Assembly (NCBI GenBank): GCA_017617805.1 | Contig: JAFZVN010000038.1 | Span: 1 to 38,566, forward strand | Direction of reading: 5' to 3' | Source: Bacteroidaceae bacterium | GTDB taxonomy: Bacteria > Bacteroidota > Bacteroidia > Bacteroidales > Bacteroidaceae | Length of the DNA: 38,566 nt | Part shown: piece by piece, positions 7,863 to 16,555 of the stretch | How positions within the stretch are numbered: the first letter of the stretch is position 1 | How the letters are laid out: the number at the start of each line of letters is the position of its first letter | Position numbers and translations under genes: made by a program | Notes under the pieces: model-generated | The model's database searches: none | Told to the model about the DNA's origin: nothing | Seen by the model: only the letters and a program-made list of their open reading frames with translations

Positions 7863-9109
7863 TGGCTTTCGAACTTTGCATCGCGAAACGAATATATGCT
7901 GATAAGGCAGAGGACGGGGAAAAGTTTTCTCGTCCTGCCATTCGTATAGCGATGTTGGGTGTTGCCATTGGTGTGGCTGTCATGTTGGTGAGTCTGGCAG
8001 TGGTGCTGGGCTTTAAGCATGAGGTGAGTGAGAAGGTGGTGGGATTTGGTAGCCACATTCAGGTGTTGAGTCTGACGCAGGATCAGAACTATGAGATGTT
8101 GCCTGTGCTGACCAACGACACCTTGATTCAGAAAGTGAAGCGGGTGAAGGGCACGGGTCGTGTTCAGCGCTTTGCCACCAAAATCGGCATTTTGAAGACC
8201 GAAGATAATTTCCGGGGCTTGACCTTCAAAGGAGTGGGAGAGGACTATGACCTTTCGTTCTTTCAACGATGTCTGGTGGATGGAGAAATGCCGAAGTTCA
8301 CTTCCAAAAAGGCTACCAATGAGATACTCCTCTCGCAGAAAGTGGCTGGAGACTTGGGTGTGAAGACGGGTGATAAGATATTTGCCTACTTTATGGGTGA
8401 AGAATCGATGCGTGCACGTCGTCTGAAAGTGGCTGGCATTTTTGCCACCAACATGAACGACTACGATAAGAACTATGTCATCACAGACATCTACACGGTG
8501 AGGAAGTTGAATAATTGGGATGAGGAGATGTCGTCTGGATTGGAAATAACGGTGAATGATTTCGAGAGGGTAGAGGAGTTAACACAAAAGCTCCAATTCA
8601 TTCATCAGGGCACCGACCGCAATGGCGTGACCTATGGTGTGTTTAGCATCAAAGACATTGCTGCGCATACGTTTGCTTGGTTGGCTGTGCTTGATATGAA
8701 TGTGGTGATGATACTCGTGCTGATGATTCTGGTGAGTGCCTTTACAGTGGTGAGTGGACTGCTCATCATCATGCTCGAACGCATCAATATGATTGGTACA
8801 CTGAAAGTTTTGGGAGCGACCAATGCCTCTGTCAGGCGTATCTTCATCCAGTTCAGCGTCATGCTGGTAGGGCAGGGAATGTTGTGGGGCAATGTTGTAG
8901 GCTTGTTGCTTTGCTGGCTTCAACAGCGTTTCCATTTCATTTCGCTCGATGCTTCGGTCTATTACATCGACTCAGTACCTATTCAGTTCAACTGGTTGCT
9001 GATTTTGGCCATCAATGCCATCACGTTGCTGGTTTCGACTTTGGTCATCTGGGGAAGTTCGCATCTCATCAGTCTTGGCAAACCCTCACAAACCACTCGC
9101 TACGAATAG
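7862..9109 (+). CDS. LolC/LolE-type ABC transporter permease (FtsX-like)
   Basis: A 415-residue inner-membrane protein with the MacB/FtsX permease layout: a short cytoplasmic start (ELCIAKRIY), a transmembrane segment at about 30-50, a large periplasmic domain to about 270, then three transmembrane segments (about 275-300, 320-345 and 370-395). The N-terminal RPAIRIAMLGVAIGVAVMLV and the loop IMLERINMIGTLKVLGAT are typical of LolC/E lipoprotein-release permeases. The cognate ATPase (LolD) is not in the window. ATG 7862 overlaps the preceding TGA as TGATG; a GTG at 7859 is an alternative. The likely role is extraction of lipoproteins from the inner membrane for delivery to the outer membrane. 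Confidence 0.8.
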   Translation: MAFELCIAKRIYADKAEDGEKFSRPAIRIAMLGVAIGVAVMLVSLAVVLGFKHEVSEKVVGFGSHIQVLSLTQDQNYEMLPVLTNDTLIQKVKRVKGTGRVQRFATKIGILKTEDNFRGLTFKGVGEDYDLSFFQRCLVDGEMPKFTSKKATNEILLSQKVAGDLGVKTGDKIFAYFMGEESMRARRLKVAGIFATNMNDYDKNYVITDIYTVRKLNNWDEEMSSGLEITVNDFERVEELTQKLQFIHQGTDRNGVTYGVFSIKDIAAHTFAWLAVLDMNVVMILVLMILVSAFTVVSGLLIIMLERINMIGTLKVLGATNASVRRIFIQFSVMLVGQGMLWGNVVGLLLCWLQQRFHFISLDASVYYIDSVPIQFNWLLILAINAITLLVSTLVIWGSSHLISLGKPSQTTRYE

Positions 9110-9130
9110 GAAATAATGCAAGTATCTTAA

Positions 9131-9165
9131 TAAATTGTAAATAGTAAATCGTCAAATAGTAAATT
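9131..9165. repeat. Heptad-periodic tract before valS
   Basis: Consecutive 7-bp units TAAATTG, TAAATAG, TAAATCG, TCAAATA and GTAAATT fill 9131-9165, immediately before ATG 9168. A related tract follows valS. These look like degenerate members of a 7-bp repeat family also present at the right end of the window. Confidence 0.6.
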
Positions 9166-9167
9166 TC

Positions 9168-11918
9168 ATGATGGAATTAGCAAAAAATTATAATCCTTCA
9201 GATGTGGAAGGCAAGTGGTACCAGTATTGGATTGACCACAAACTCTTTGCCAGCAAGCCCGATGGTCGTGAACCCTACACGATTGTGATTCCGCCACCCA
9301 ATGTGACGGGTGTGCTTCACATGGGCCACATGCTCAACAACACTATTCAGGATATTCTGATTCGTAAGGCACGCATCGACGGCAAGAATGCTTGCTGGGT
9401 GCCTGGTACTGACCATGCTTCCATCGCTACTGAGGCTAAGGTGGTGAACCGCCTTGCTGAACAGGGCATCAAGAAGCGTGATCTGACTCGTGAGGAGTTC
9501 CTGAAACATGCTTGGGCTTGGACAGACGAACATGGAGGCATCATTCTCAAGCAGTTGCGTCGTTTGGGTGCATCTTGCGATTGGGACAGAACAGCTTTCA
9601 CGATGGATGAGAAGCGTAGCGAAAGTGTGTTGAAGGTCTTTGTAGATCTATACAAGAAAGGACTCATCTATCGCGGTCTCCGTATGGTCAACTGGGATCC
9701 TAAAGCACAGACGGTGCTTTCCACAGAGGAAGTAATTTATCGCGACGAGAAGAGCCACTTGTTCCACTTGAAGTACTATGTGGCAGACCCAGAGAATCTC
9801 ACTTCTGTAGGAAGCAAGGTTTCTCTTGACACCTTGGAGAAGGAGGGTAATATTATCCATAAGGATGCCAAAGGATATTATGCTGTGGTGGCTACCACAC
9901 GTCCAGAGACCATCATGGGTGATACAGCTATGTGTATCAATCCCAAAGACCCCAAAAACCAGTGGTTGCGAGGTCACAAGGTGATTGTGCCTCTGGTGAA
10001 TCGTGTCATTCCTGTTATCGAAGACCGCTATGTGGACATCGAGTTCGGTACTGGTTGTCTGAAGGTCACTCCTGCTCACGATGTGAACGACTACGCTTTG
10101 GGTAAAGCACATAACCTCGAAACCATTGACATCTTCAATCCTGATGGAACCCTCTCTGAGGAGGCTGGGCTCTATGTGGGCATGGACAGAATGGAAGTGC
10201 GCAAACAGATTGCCATCGACTTGAAAGAAGCAGGTCTGATGGAGAAGATTGAGGATTACGAGAACAAGGTGGGCTATTCGGAGCGCAACCAAGATACGGC
10301 TGTGGAGCCTCGTCTCTGCAAGCAGTGGTTCCTCTCGATGAAACACTTTGCTGATATCGCTCTGCCACCTGTGCTCGAAGGTAAGATCAAGTTCTATCCA
10401 ACTAAATATGTAACCACCTACCGCAATTGGCTCGAGAATATTCAGGACTGGTGCATCAGCCGTCAGCTCTGGTGGGGACACCGCATTCCTGCCTATTTCC
10501 TGCCTACTCCAGAAGGGGAGGAAGAGAAGTATGTGGTGGCACTTACAGCCGAAGAGGCTCTGGAAGAGGCAAAGAAGATTCCTGGCTACGAGAACATCAC
10601 CATTGACCAGTTGACTCACGATGAGGATGCGCTCGACACATGGTTCTCTTCATGGCTCTGGCCTGTTTCGCTCTTCGATGGCATCAACAATCCTGGCAAT
10701 GAGGAAATTAACTACTATTATCCCACCAGCGACTTGGTGACGGGTCCCGACATCATCTTCTTCTGGGTAGCTCGTATGATTATGGCTGGTGAGGAATATC
10801 TGAAAGATGTGCCTTTCCGCAATGTCTATTTTACAGGTATCGTACGTGATAAACTGGGTAGAAAAATGTCGAAGTCACTCGGCAACTCTCCAGACCCAAT
10901 TGGTTTGATTGAGAAGTATGGTGCTGATGGTGTGCGTATGGGTATGCTTTTGTCTGCCCCTGCAGGCAACGACATCCTCTTCGATGAGCAACTCTGTCAG
11001 CAGGGTGCAGCATTCTGCAACAAGATTTGGAATGCCTTCCGTCTCGTGCAGGGTTGGGAGGTGTCTGATTCGCTCGCCCAACCAGAGGAGAACAAGAAGA
11101 CCATCGCATGGATGGAGGCTACCATCAAGACTGCACTCGTCGAAATCAATGACCTCTACGCCAAGTATCGTCTCAACGAAGCCCTCATGGCTGTCTTCAA
11201 ACTCTTCACTGACGAATTCTCTGGTTGGTATCTGGAGATGATCAAGCCTGCTTATCAGGCTCCTATCGATGCTGAGACCTTCAAGGCCACGCTCAACTTC
11301 TTCGAGCAGTTGATGAAGATTATTCACCCCTTCATGCCATTTATTACGGAGGAACTCTACCAGCACATTGCTGAACGCAAGGAAGGTGAGAGCATCATGG
11401 TTGATACGCTCATTCTTGATGCGCCCACTGAGGCAGACAAGCAATTGATGGCTCAGTATGAGGAAGCCAAGCAAATCATCTCAGGTGTTCGTGCCGTTCG
11501 TCAGAGCAAGAACATCTCACCACGCGAGCCGCTTACACTCGAAGTGGTTATGGGTGGTAACGAAAAGAACATCACCCAATGCCCTTCTCTTGGAGCAATC
11601 ATCAAGAAGATGGCTTCTCTGGCTGACATCCTCTATGTGCAGGCCAAGAGCGATGGCACATCAGCTTTCATGCTTGGTACCACAGAGTATGCTGTGCAAC
11701 TTGGCAACCTCATTGACGCAGAGGCTGAAATCCAGAAGATGGAGGCTGAGCTGAAGCACTTGCAAGGCTTTTTGGTCGGTGTGAAGAAGAAACTCAGCAA
11801 CGAACGCTTCGTGGCCAATGCACCAGCACAGGTCGTGGAATTGGAACGCAAGAAGCAGCATGATGCTGAGACCAAGATTGCCACCCTCACTGAAAGCATC
11901 GCGAAACTGAAGGCCTAA
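9168..11918 (+). CDS. valS: Valyl-tRNA synthetase
   Basis: A 916-residue class I aminoacyl-tRNA synthetase that charges tRNA-Val. The nucleotide-binding HIGH-type motif is HMGH at 51-54, and KMSKS is at 566-570, followed by LGNSPDP. The CP1 editing domain is present ([24 protein letters not shown]). The anticodon-binding domain and a C-terminal coiled coil (about 850-916, Glu/Lys-rich heptads, the Val_tRNA-synt C-terminal arm) complete the protein. Length is usual for the family. Two tandem ATGs (9168 and 9171) are possible starts. The start follows a heptad-repeat tract, and another repeat tract follows the stop before uxaB. Confidence 0.97.
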   Translation: MMELAKNYNPSDVEGKWYQYWIDHKLFASKPDGREPYTIVIPPPNVTGVLHMGHMLNNTIQDILIRKARIDGKNACWVPGTDHASIATEAKVVNRLAEQGIKKRDLTREEFLKHAWAWTDEHGGIILKQLRRLGASCDWDRTAFTMDEKRSESVLKVFVDLYKKGLIYRGLRMVNWDPKAQTVLSTEEVIYRDEKSHLFHLKYYVADPENLTSVGSKVSLDTLEKEGNIIHKDAKGYYAVVATTRPETIMGDTAMCINPKDPKNQWLRGHKVIVPLVNRVIPVIEDRYVDIEFGTGCLKVTPAHDVNDYALGKAHNLETIDIFNPDGTLSEEAGLYVGMDRMEVRKQIAIDLKEAGLMEKIEDYENKVGYSERNQDTAVEPRLCKQWFLSMKHFADIALPPVLEGKIKFYPTKYVTTYRNWLENIQDWCISRQLWWGHRIPAYFLPTPEGEEEKYVVALTAEEALEEAKKIPGYENITIDQLTHDEDALDTWFSSWLWPVSLFDGINNPGNEEINYYYPTSDLVTGPDIIFFWVARMIMAGEEYLKDVPFRNVYFTGIVRDKLGRKMSKSLGNSPDPIGLIEKYGADGVRMGMLLSAPAGNDILFDEQLCQQGAAFCNKIWNAFRLVQGWEVSDSLAQPEENKKTIAWMEATIKTALVEINDLYAKYRLNEALMAVFKLFTDEFSGWYLEMIKPAYQAPIDAETFKATLNFFEQLMKIIHPFMPFITEELYQHIAERKEGESIMVDTLILDAPTEADKQLMAQYEEAKQIISGVRAVRQSKNISPREPLTLEVVMGGNEKNITQCPSLGAIIKKMASLADILYVQAKSDGTSAFMLGTTEYAVQLGNLIDAEAEIQKMEAELKHLQGFLVGVKKKLSNERFVANAPAQVVELERKKQHDAETKIATLTESIAKLKA

Positions 11919-11920
11919 GA

Positions 11921-11944
11921 TTGTAAATTGTCAAATTGTAAATC
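11921..11944. repeat. Heptad-like tract between valS and uxaB
   Basis: TTGTAAA, TTGTCAAA and TTGTAAA follow each other after the valS stop. Composition and spacing resemble the tract at 9131-9165, so valS is bracketed by related repeats. An in-frame TTG inside this tract (11928) could be mistaken for the uxaB start. Confidence 0.5.
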
Positions 11945-11951
11945 AATAGAT

Positions 11952-13430
11952 ATGTCACTTAAAGCATTGAACGCTCGCACGGCTCCGAAGAGCCATGCAC
12001 CTGAGAGAATCATCCAGTTTGGTGAAGGCAATTTCTTGCGTTGCTTTGTCGATTGGATTGTCTATAACATGAACCAGAAGACCGACTTCAACGCCTCGGT
12101 GGTGGTGGTTCAGCCTATTGAGCGAGGCATGGTCGATTGGCTCAATGGACAGGATTGTCTCTATCATGTCAATCTGCAGGGACGTCTGAATGGTGAGAAG
12201 GTCAACTCCCTCACCCGCATTGACTGCATCAGCCGAGCCCTCAATCCTTATAGCCAGAATCAGGCCTTCATGGCTTTGGCTGAGCAGCCAGAGATTCGCT
12301 TCGTCATCTCCAACACCACAGAGGCTGGCATCGCTTTCGACCCTGCCTGCAAGTTGGCTGATGCACCAGCCTCTTCCTATCCTGGCAAACTCACTCAGTT
12401 GCTCTATCGTCGCTTCAAAACTTTCAACGGAGCAGCTGACAAAGGACTCATCATCATGCCTTGTGAGTTGATTTTCTTGAACGGACATCATCTCAAGGAG
12501 TGCATCTACCAGTACATCGAACTCTGGAAAGATGACTTCGGTGCCGACTACGAAGCATTCAAGGCTTGGTTCACCAACTATAATTATGTGTGTGCCACAC
12601 TCGTTGACCGTATCGTGCCTGGCTTCCCACGAAAAGAGATTGCAGAGATTCAGAAGAAGGTTTGCTATGCCGACAACCTCGTTGTGCAGGGTGAGGCCTT
12701 CCACCTCTGGGTCATCGAGAAGCCAGAGAACATGGATATTGACACCCTCAAGGCTGAGTTCCCGGCTGAGAAGGCTGGTCTCAACGTGCTCATCGCGCCC
12801 AGCGAGAAACCTTACCATGAGCGCAAGGTGACGCTGCTCAATGGTCCTCACACCGTCCTCTCTCCTGTTGCATACCTCAGCGGCATCAACATTGTGCGCG
12901 ATGCCTGCAACGACGAGGTGGTGGGCAAGTACATCCACAAGGTGCAGTTCGACGAACTCATGCAGACACTTAACCTGCCGATGGAAGAATTGCAGCAGTT
13001 TGCCACTGACGTGTTGGAGCGTTTCAACAACCCATACGTTGACCATCAGGTGACGAGCATTATGCTCAATTCCTTCCCCAAGTACGAGACGCGTGACCTC
13101 CCAGGTGTGAAGGTTTATCTCCAGCGTAAGGGCGAACTCCCACAGGGTCTTGTTTTCGGACTCGCCGCAATCATCATCTACTACAAGGGCGGAACTCGTG
13201 CTGATGGCGCTCCCATCGAGCCTAATGATGCTCCTGAAATCATGCAGTTGCTCAAAGACCTCTGGGCTACAGGCGACACGCAGAAGGTGGCAGAAGGTGT
13301 CCTCGCTGCAGAGAACATCTGGCACGAAGATCTCAACAAGACCGTTCCTGGTCTCACAGACCTCGTCAAGAAAGACCTTGACCTCATTCAGGAGAAGGGC
13401 ATGCTTGAGGCCGTGAAGACCATTCTGTGA
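11952..13430 (+). CDS. uxaB: Tagaturonate reductase (altronate oxidoreductase)
   Basis: A 492-residue member of the mannitol dehydrogenase family. Near the N-terminus, RIIQFGEGNFLRCFVDWI is the NAD-binding signature of the UxaB branch. VISNTTEAGI, PCELIFLNG and CATLVDRIVPGFP follow, and the catalytic Lys/Asn/His region is HERKVTLLNGPHT. It interconverts D-tagaturonate and D-altronate with NAD(H) in galacturonate (pectin) breakdown. ATG 11952 gives the normal N-terminus; an upstream in-frame TTG at 11928 lies within a repeat tract. No other uronate genes (uxaC, uxaA, kdgK) are adjacent, so it is an orphan member of its pathway here. It lies 33 bp after valS. Confidence 0.9.
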   Translation: MSLKALNARTAPKSHAPERIIQFGEGNFLRCFVDWIVYNMNQKTDFNASVVVVQPIERGMVDWLNGQDCLYHVNLQGRLNGEKVNSLTRIDCISRALNPYSQNQAFMALAEQPEIRFVISNTTEAGIAFDPACKLADAPASSYPGKLTQLLYRRFKTFNGAADKGLIIMPCELIFLNGHHLKECIYQYIELWKDDFGADYEAFKAWFTNYNYVCATLVDRIVPGFPRKEIAEIQKKVCYADNLVVQGEAFHLWVIEKPENMDIDTLKAEFPAEKAGLNVLIAPSEKPYHERKVTLLNGPHTVLSPVAYLSGINIVRDACNDEVVGKYIHKVQFDELMQTLNLPMEELQQFATDVLERFNNPYVDHQVTSIMLNSFPKYETRDLPGVKVYLQRKGELPQGLVFGLAAIIIYYKGGTRADGAPIEPNDAPEIMQLLKDLWATGDTQKVAEGVLAAENIWHEDLNKTVPGLTDLVKKDLDLIQEKGMLEAVKTIL

Positions 13431-13480
13431 ACATACACTTGTCACGAACTATATTATTTATCGACTAAAAACCTACAATT

Positions 13481-15217
13481 ATGGATCAAGAATTGATTAA
13501 GCAGTGTACGGCGGAAGCCCAGAAGTGGCTCTCCCCAGCTTTTGATGCCGAGACACAGGCAGAAGTGAAGGCGATGCTTGATACAGAGGACAAGACAGCT
13601 CTCATCGACGCATTCTATCAGAACCTTGAGTTTGGAACGGGTGGTTTGCGCGGAATCATGGGTGCTGGCACCAATCGCATGAACAAGTACATCGTCGGCA
13701 TGGCCACTCAGGGCTTTGCCAACTACATCAACAAAGCGTTTGCAGGCAAGAAGGACATCAGCGTAGTGGTTGGTCACGACTGCCGCAACAACTCACGTCT
13801 TTTTGCTGAGACCGTGGCCGACATCTTCTCTGCCAATGGTATCAAGGCTTATCTCTTTGAGAGCCTCCGTCCTACGCCTGAGATTTCTTTCGCCATCCGT
13901 CAGCTCGGTGCACAGGCTGGTGTAAACATCACTGCCAGCCACAATCCACGTGAGTACAACGGCTATAAGGCTTATTGGGATGACGGCGCACAGGTGCTGG
14001 CTCCCCACGATACAGGTATCATTGACGAGGTGAACAAAGTGACCATCGATCAGGTGAAGTTCACACCCAACAACGACCTCATCCAGATTATTGGTGGTGA
14101 GATGGACATCGACTACCTGAACGCTGTGCATGAGGCACTCGTCGATCAAGATGTCATCAACCGCCAGAAGGATCTCTGTATCGTTTATTCTCCATTGCAT
14201 GGCACAGGCCGTGTCATCATCCCTGCTGCCCTCCGCACTTGGGGTTTCCAGAACATCAACGTGGTGAAAGAGCAGATGGTCATCGATGGTAACTTCCCAA
14301 CGGTTGTATCTCCTAATCCAGAAAACTCTGAAGCTATGACCTTAGGCATGCAGTTGGGCACCAAGCTCAATGCCGACCTCGTGCTGGCTTCAGACCCTGA
14401 TGCTGACCGTCTCGCTGTGGTGTGCCGCGACCCTAAGGGTGAATGGTGCATCCTCAATGGAAACCAAACTGCTCTCATGCTCTCCTATTATATTATTGAG
14501 AACAAAAAGAAACTTGGTCAACTGAAGGGCAACGAGTTCATGGTGAAGACTATTGTGACGACTGAGACCATCGCTGAAATAGCCAAGCGTAACAACGTCG
14601 AGATTCGCGACGTCTATACGGGTTTCAAGTGGATTGCTCGCGAAATCAAGCTCTCTGAGGGCGTGAAGAAGTACATTGGTGGCGGTGAAGAGAGCTTCGG
14701 CTATCTGCCATTCGACAAAGTGCGTGATAAGGACAGCCCAGCTTCTATCTGTCTGCTCTGCGAGATTGCAGCATGGGCCAAGGACAACGGCATGACACTT
14801 TATGACCTGCTCATGAAGATCTATCTCGACTATGGGTTTGCCTACCAAAACGCCATTTCTGTTACTAAGCCTGGCAAATCTGGAGCCGACGAGATCAAGC
14901 AGATGATGGAGGACTTCCGTCAGACTCCTCCCACTTCGTTGGGTGGCAGTCCTGTGGTATGTGTCAAAGATTACAAGACCCTCAAGCAGGTCTGCGACGG
15001 CAAGGAATCTGCCATCGATATGCCTGCTACCAGCAACGTGCTCCAGTGGTTCACAGCCGACGGCACAAAGATTAGTGTTCGTCCTTCTGGCACAGAACCC
15101 AAGATCAAGTTCTACGTTGAGGTCAAGGGTGAAATGGCATGCCCGAAGTGCTATCCATCCGCCACTGCTGACGCTAAGGCCAAGGTTGATGCGATTAAGC
15201 AGGACTTGGGGCTGTAA
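13481..15217 (+). CDS. Phosphoglucomutase/phosphomannomutase family enzyme
   Basis: A 578-residue alpha-D-phosphohexomutase. All four domains are marked by their signatures: GTGGLRGIMGAGTNRMN near the start; the phospho-serine loop TASHNPREYNGYK with S153; the Mg-binding loop ASDPDADRLAV; the sugar-binding loop GGGEESFGYL; and the phosphate-binding SGTEPKIKFYVEV. The length and the GTGGLRG motif fit the long PgcA-type phosphoglucomutases, which interconvert glucose 1-phosphate and glucose 6-phosphate for glycogen, capsule and nucleotide-sugar metabolism. It is cytoplasmic. It is followed by a clear terminator at 15344-15378. Confidence 0.92.
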   Translation: MDQELIKQCTAEAQKWLSPAFDAETQAEVKAMLDTEDKTALIDAFYQNLEFGTGGLRGIMGAGTNRMNKYIVGMATQGFANYINKAFAGKKDISVVVGHDCRNNSRLFAETVADIFSANGIKAYLFESLRPTPEISFAIRQLGAQAGVNITASHNPREYNGYKAYWDDGAQVLAPHDTGIIDEVNKVTIDQVKFTPNNDLIQIIGGEMDIDYLNAVHEALVDQDVINRQKDLCIVYSPLHGTGRVIIPAALRTWGFQNINVVKEQMVIDGNFPTVVSPNPENSEAMTLGMQLGTKLNADLVLASDPDADRLAVVCRDPKGEWCILNGNQTALMLSYYIIENKKKLGQLKGNEFMVKTIVTTETIAEIAKRNNVEIRDVYTGFKWIAREIKLSEGVKKYIGGGEESFGYLPFDKVRDKDSPASICLLCEIAAWAKDNGMTLYDLLMKIYLDYGFAYQNAISVTKPGKSGADEIKQMMEDFRQTPPTSLGGSPVVCVKDYKTLKQVCDGKESAIDMPATSNVLQWFTADGTKISVRPSGTEPKIKFYVEVKGEMACPKCYPSATADAKAKVDAIKQDLGL

Positions 15218-15343
15218 ATCACATGATTTAGGTACATCCTCAAGCACCTTGGAAAAGCCGCTCGTATTTACCCCTCCCCGAGGGTAAGCGACGATGAACC
15301 CGATAGGCAATATTTAATTGTCCCTTTGTGGCAGAATTTAATG

Positions 15344-15378
15344 ACCCTCTTAAAGCGATTGCTTTTCGAGGGTTTTTT
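15344..15378 (+). terminator. Rho-independent terminator after phosphoglucomutase
   Basis: The outer stem is ACCCTC (15344-15349) with GAGGGT (15368-15373), with an inner AAGC/GCTT pairing, and is followed by a run of T residues (15373-15378). It ends the plus-strand unit and separates it from the esterase gene. Confidence 0.8.
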
Positions 15379-15508
15379 CGTGGTTTTAAATTAAACCAAG
15401 AGAAAAAAAAGTGGAGGAAAATTAAACTTTTGGGAGATTAGACATTCTTATCAGTGTAAAACTATTCTAATCATTCATTTAATCAACCTAATCTCAGTAA
15501 AAACTAAA

Positions 15509-16480
15509 ATGATGAAGAGTTATTTGAAAGTGTTGGCACTGAGTGCTACACTGATGGGTTCTACAGCCATAATGGCACAGCCAGGTGGCGGTTTCGGTGG
15601 TTTCGGCGGCTTTCAGCAGCAGATTAAATTGGAAACCTCGAAAGAGTGGAAGGATGTGAACTATGCCGGCGATGACAAGGCATACCACACTTGCGACATC
15701 TATTTGCCCAAACAGGAAAAAGCTTCTTATCCTGTGGTGGTTCACATCTATGGCAGTGCATGGTTCTCTAACAACAGCAAGGGTGCCGCTGATTTGGGCA
15801 CTATCGTGAAGGCGCTTCTCGATGCTGGTTATGCAGTGGTTTGTCCAAACCATCGTTCGAGTGGTGACGCTCAATGGCCAGCTCAGATTAATGACATCAA
15901 AGCAGTTATTCGCTTCATTCGTGGAGAAGCCAAGACCTACAAGTTTGATCCCTCATTCATCGCTACCTCTGGTTTCTCATCTGGTGGTCATCTTTCTTCT
16001 GTATGTGGAACAACCAATGGCGTGAAGGTGGCTCAGGTAGGCAAAGAGAGTGTAGATATCGAGGGTGCTGTTGGTCCTTACACGAAGGAGAGCAGCTTGG
16101 TGAATGCAGCCTGTGACTGGTCTGGTCCTGTTGACCTGACCAACATGGATTGTGGCGAACACATGTCGATGGGTAATTCAAGTCCAGAGGATGTGCTGTT
16201 GGGTGGTACGAAGCTGTCTGAAGAACCTGACAAATATCTGAGTCTGAGCGCTACGAATTATGTGGACAAAACTGATGTGCCAATCATCATCTTCCATGGT
16301 GAAAAGGACAATGTGGTTCCATGTTGCCAAGGTAAGAAGTTCTATGAACTCTTGAAGGCTGCTGGTGTGAAGACTGAGGCTACGTTTGTGCCCGAAGGTG
16401 GTCATGGTATGGGCATGTATTCGGAGGAGAACTTGCAGAAGATGGTGAACTTCCTGAACGACGTCCGTGCGAAGAAATAA
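15509..16480 (+). CDS. Secreted alpha/beta-hydrolase esterase (BD-FAE/carboxylesterase-like)
   Basis: A 323-residue exported hydrolase. A signal peptide (about 1-24, ending IMAQ) is followed by a short Gly/Phe-rich stretch. The oxyanion-hole motif is VVHIYGSAWF, the nucleophile S157 sits in GFSSGGH, the acid is probably D267 in GEKDNVVP, and the base is probably H299 in EGGHGMGM. This arrangement matches the HGGG-type esterases that deacylate or deferuloylate plant polysaccharides, including the bifunctional BD-FAE group. Substrate is inferred only from family resemblance. It is a single-gene unit: a terminator precedes it and a bidirectional terminator follows. Two tandem ATGs (15509 and 15512) are possible starts. 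Confidence 0.8.
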   Translation: MMKSYLKVLALSATLMGSTAIMAQPGGGFGGFGGFQQQIKLETSKEWKDVNYAGDDKAYHTCDIYLPKQEKASYPVVVHIYGSAWFSNNSKGAADLGTIVKALLDAGYAVVCPNHRSSGDAQWPAQINDIKAVIRFIRGEAKTYKFDPSFIATSGFSSGGHLSSVCGTTNGVKVAQVGKESVDIEGAVGPYTKESSLVNAACDWSGPVDLTNMDCGEHMSMGNSSPEDVLLGGTKLSEEPDKYLSLSATNYVDKTDVPIIIFHGEKDNVVPCCQGKKFYELLKAAGVKTEATFVPEGGHGMGMYSEENLQKMVNFLNDVRAKK

Positions 16481-16496
16481 TTAAGTGTAAAATACA

Positions 16497-16538
16497 AAGA
16501 GCCCGTGCAGCAAGTCATGTTGCACGGGCTCTTCTTTT
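16497..16538. terminator. Bidirectional terminator between esterase and htpG
   Basis: A perfect 13-bp stem, AAGAGCCCGTGCA (16497-16509) and TGCACGGGCTCTT (16521-16533), with an 11-base loop, is followed by CTTTTT on the plus strand. It lies between convergent genes and probably serves both. Confidence 0.9.
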
Positions 16539-16555
16539 TATGTGGGTTGTCTGTA

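Noticed and set aside
9648-10619. A 323-codon minus frame opposite valS, and similar long frames at 14390-15310 (minus) and 31517-32413 (plus)
   Set aside because: All lie fully opposite well-supported genes and show no protein-like motifs or promoters.
11955-13445. A 496-codon open frame on the minus strand opposite uxaB
   Set aside because: It mirrors uxaB codon by codon, has no recognisable domain, and uxaB itself is a clear family member. Long antisense frames are common opposite genes of this base composition.
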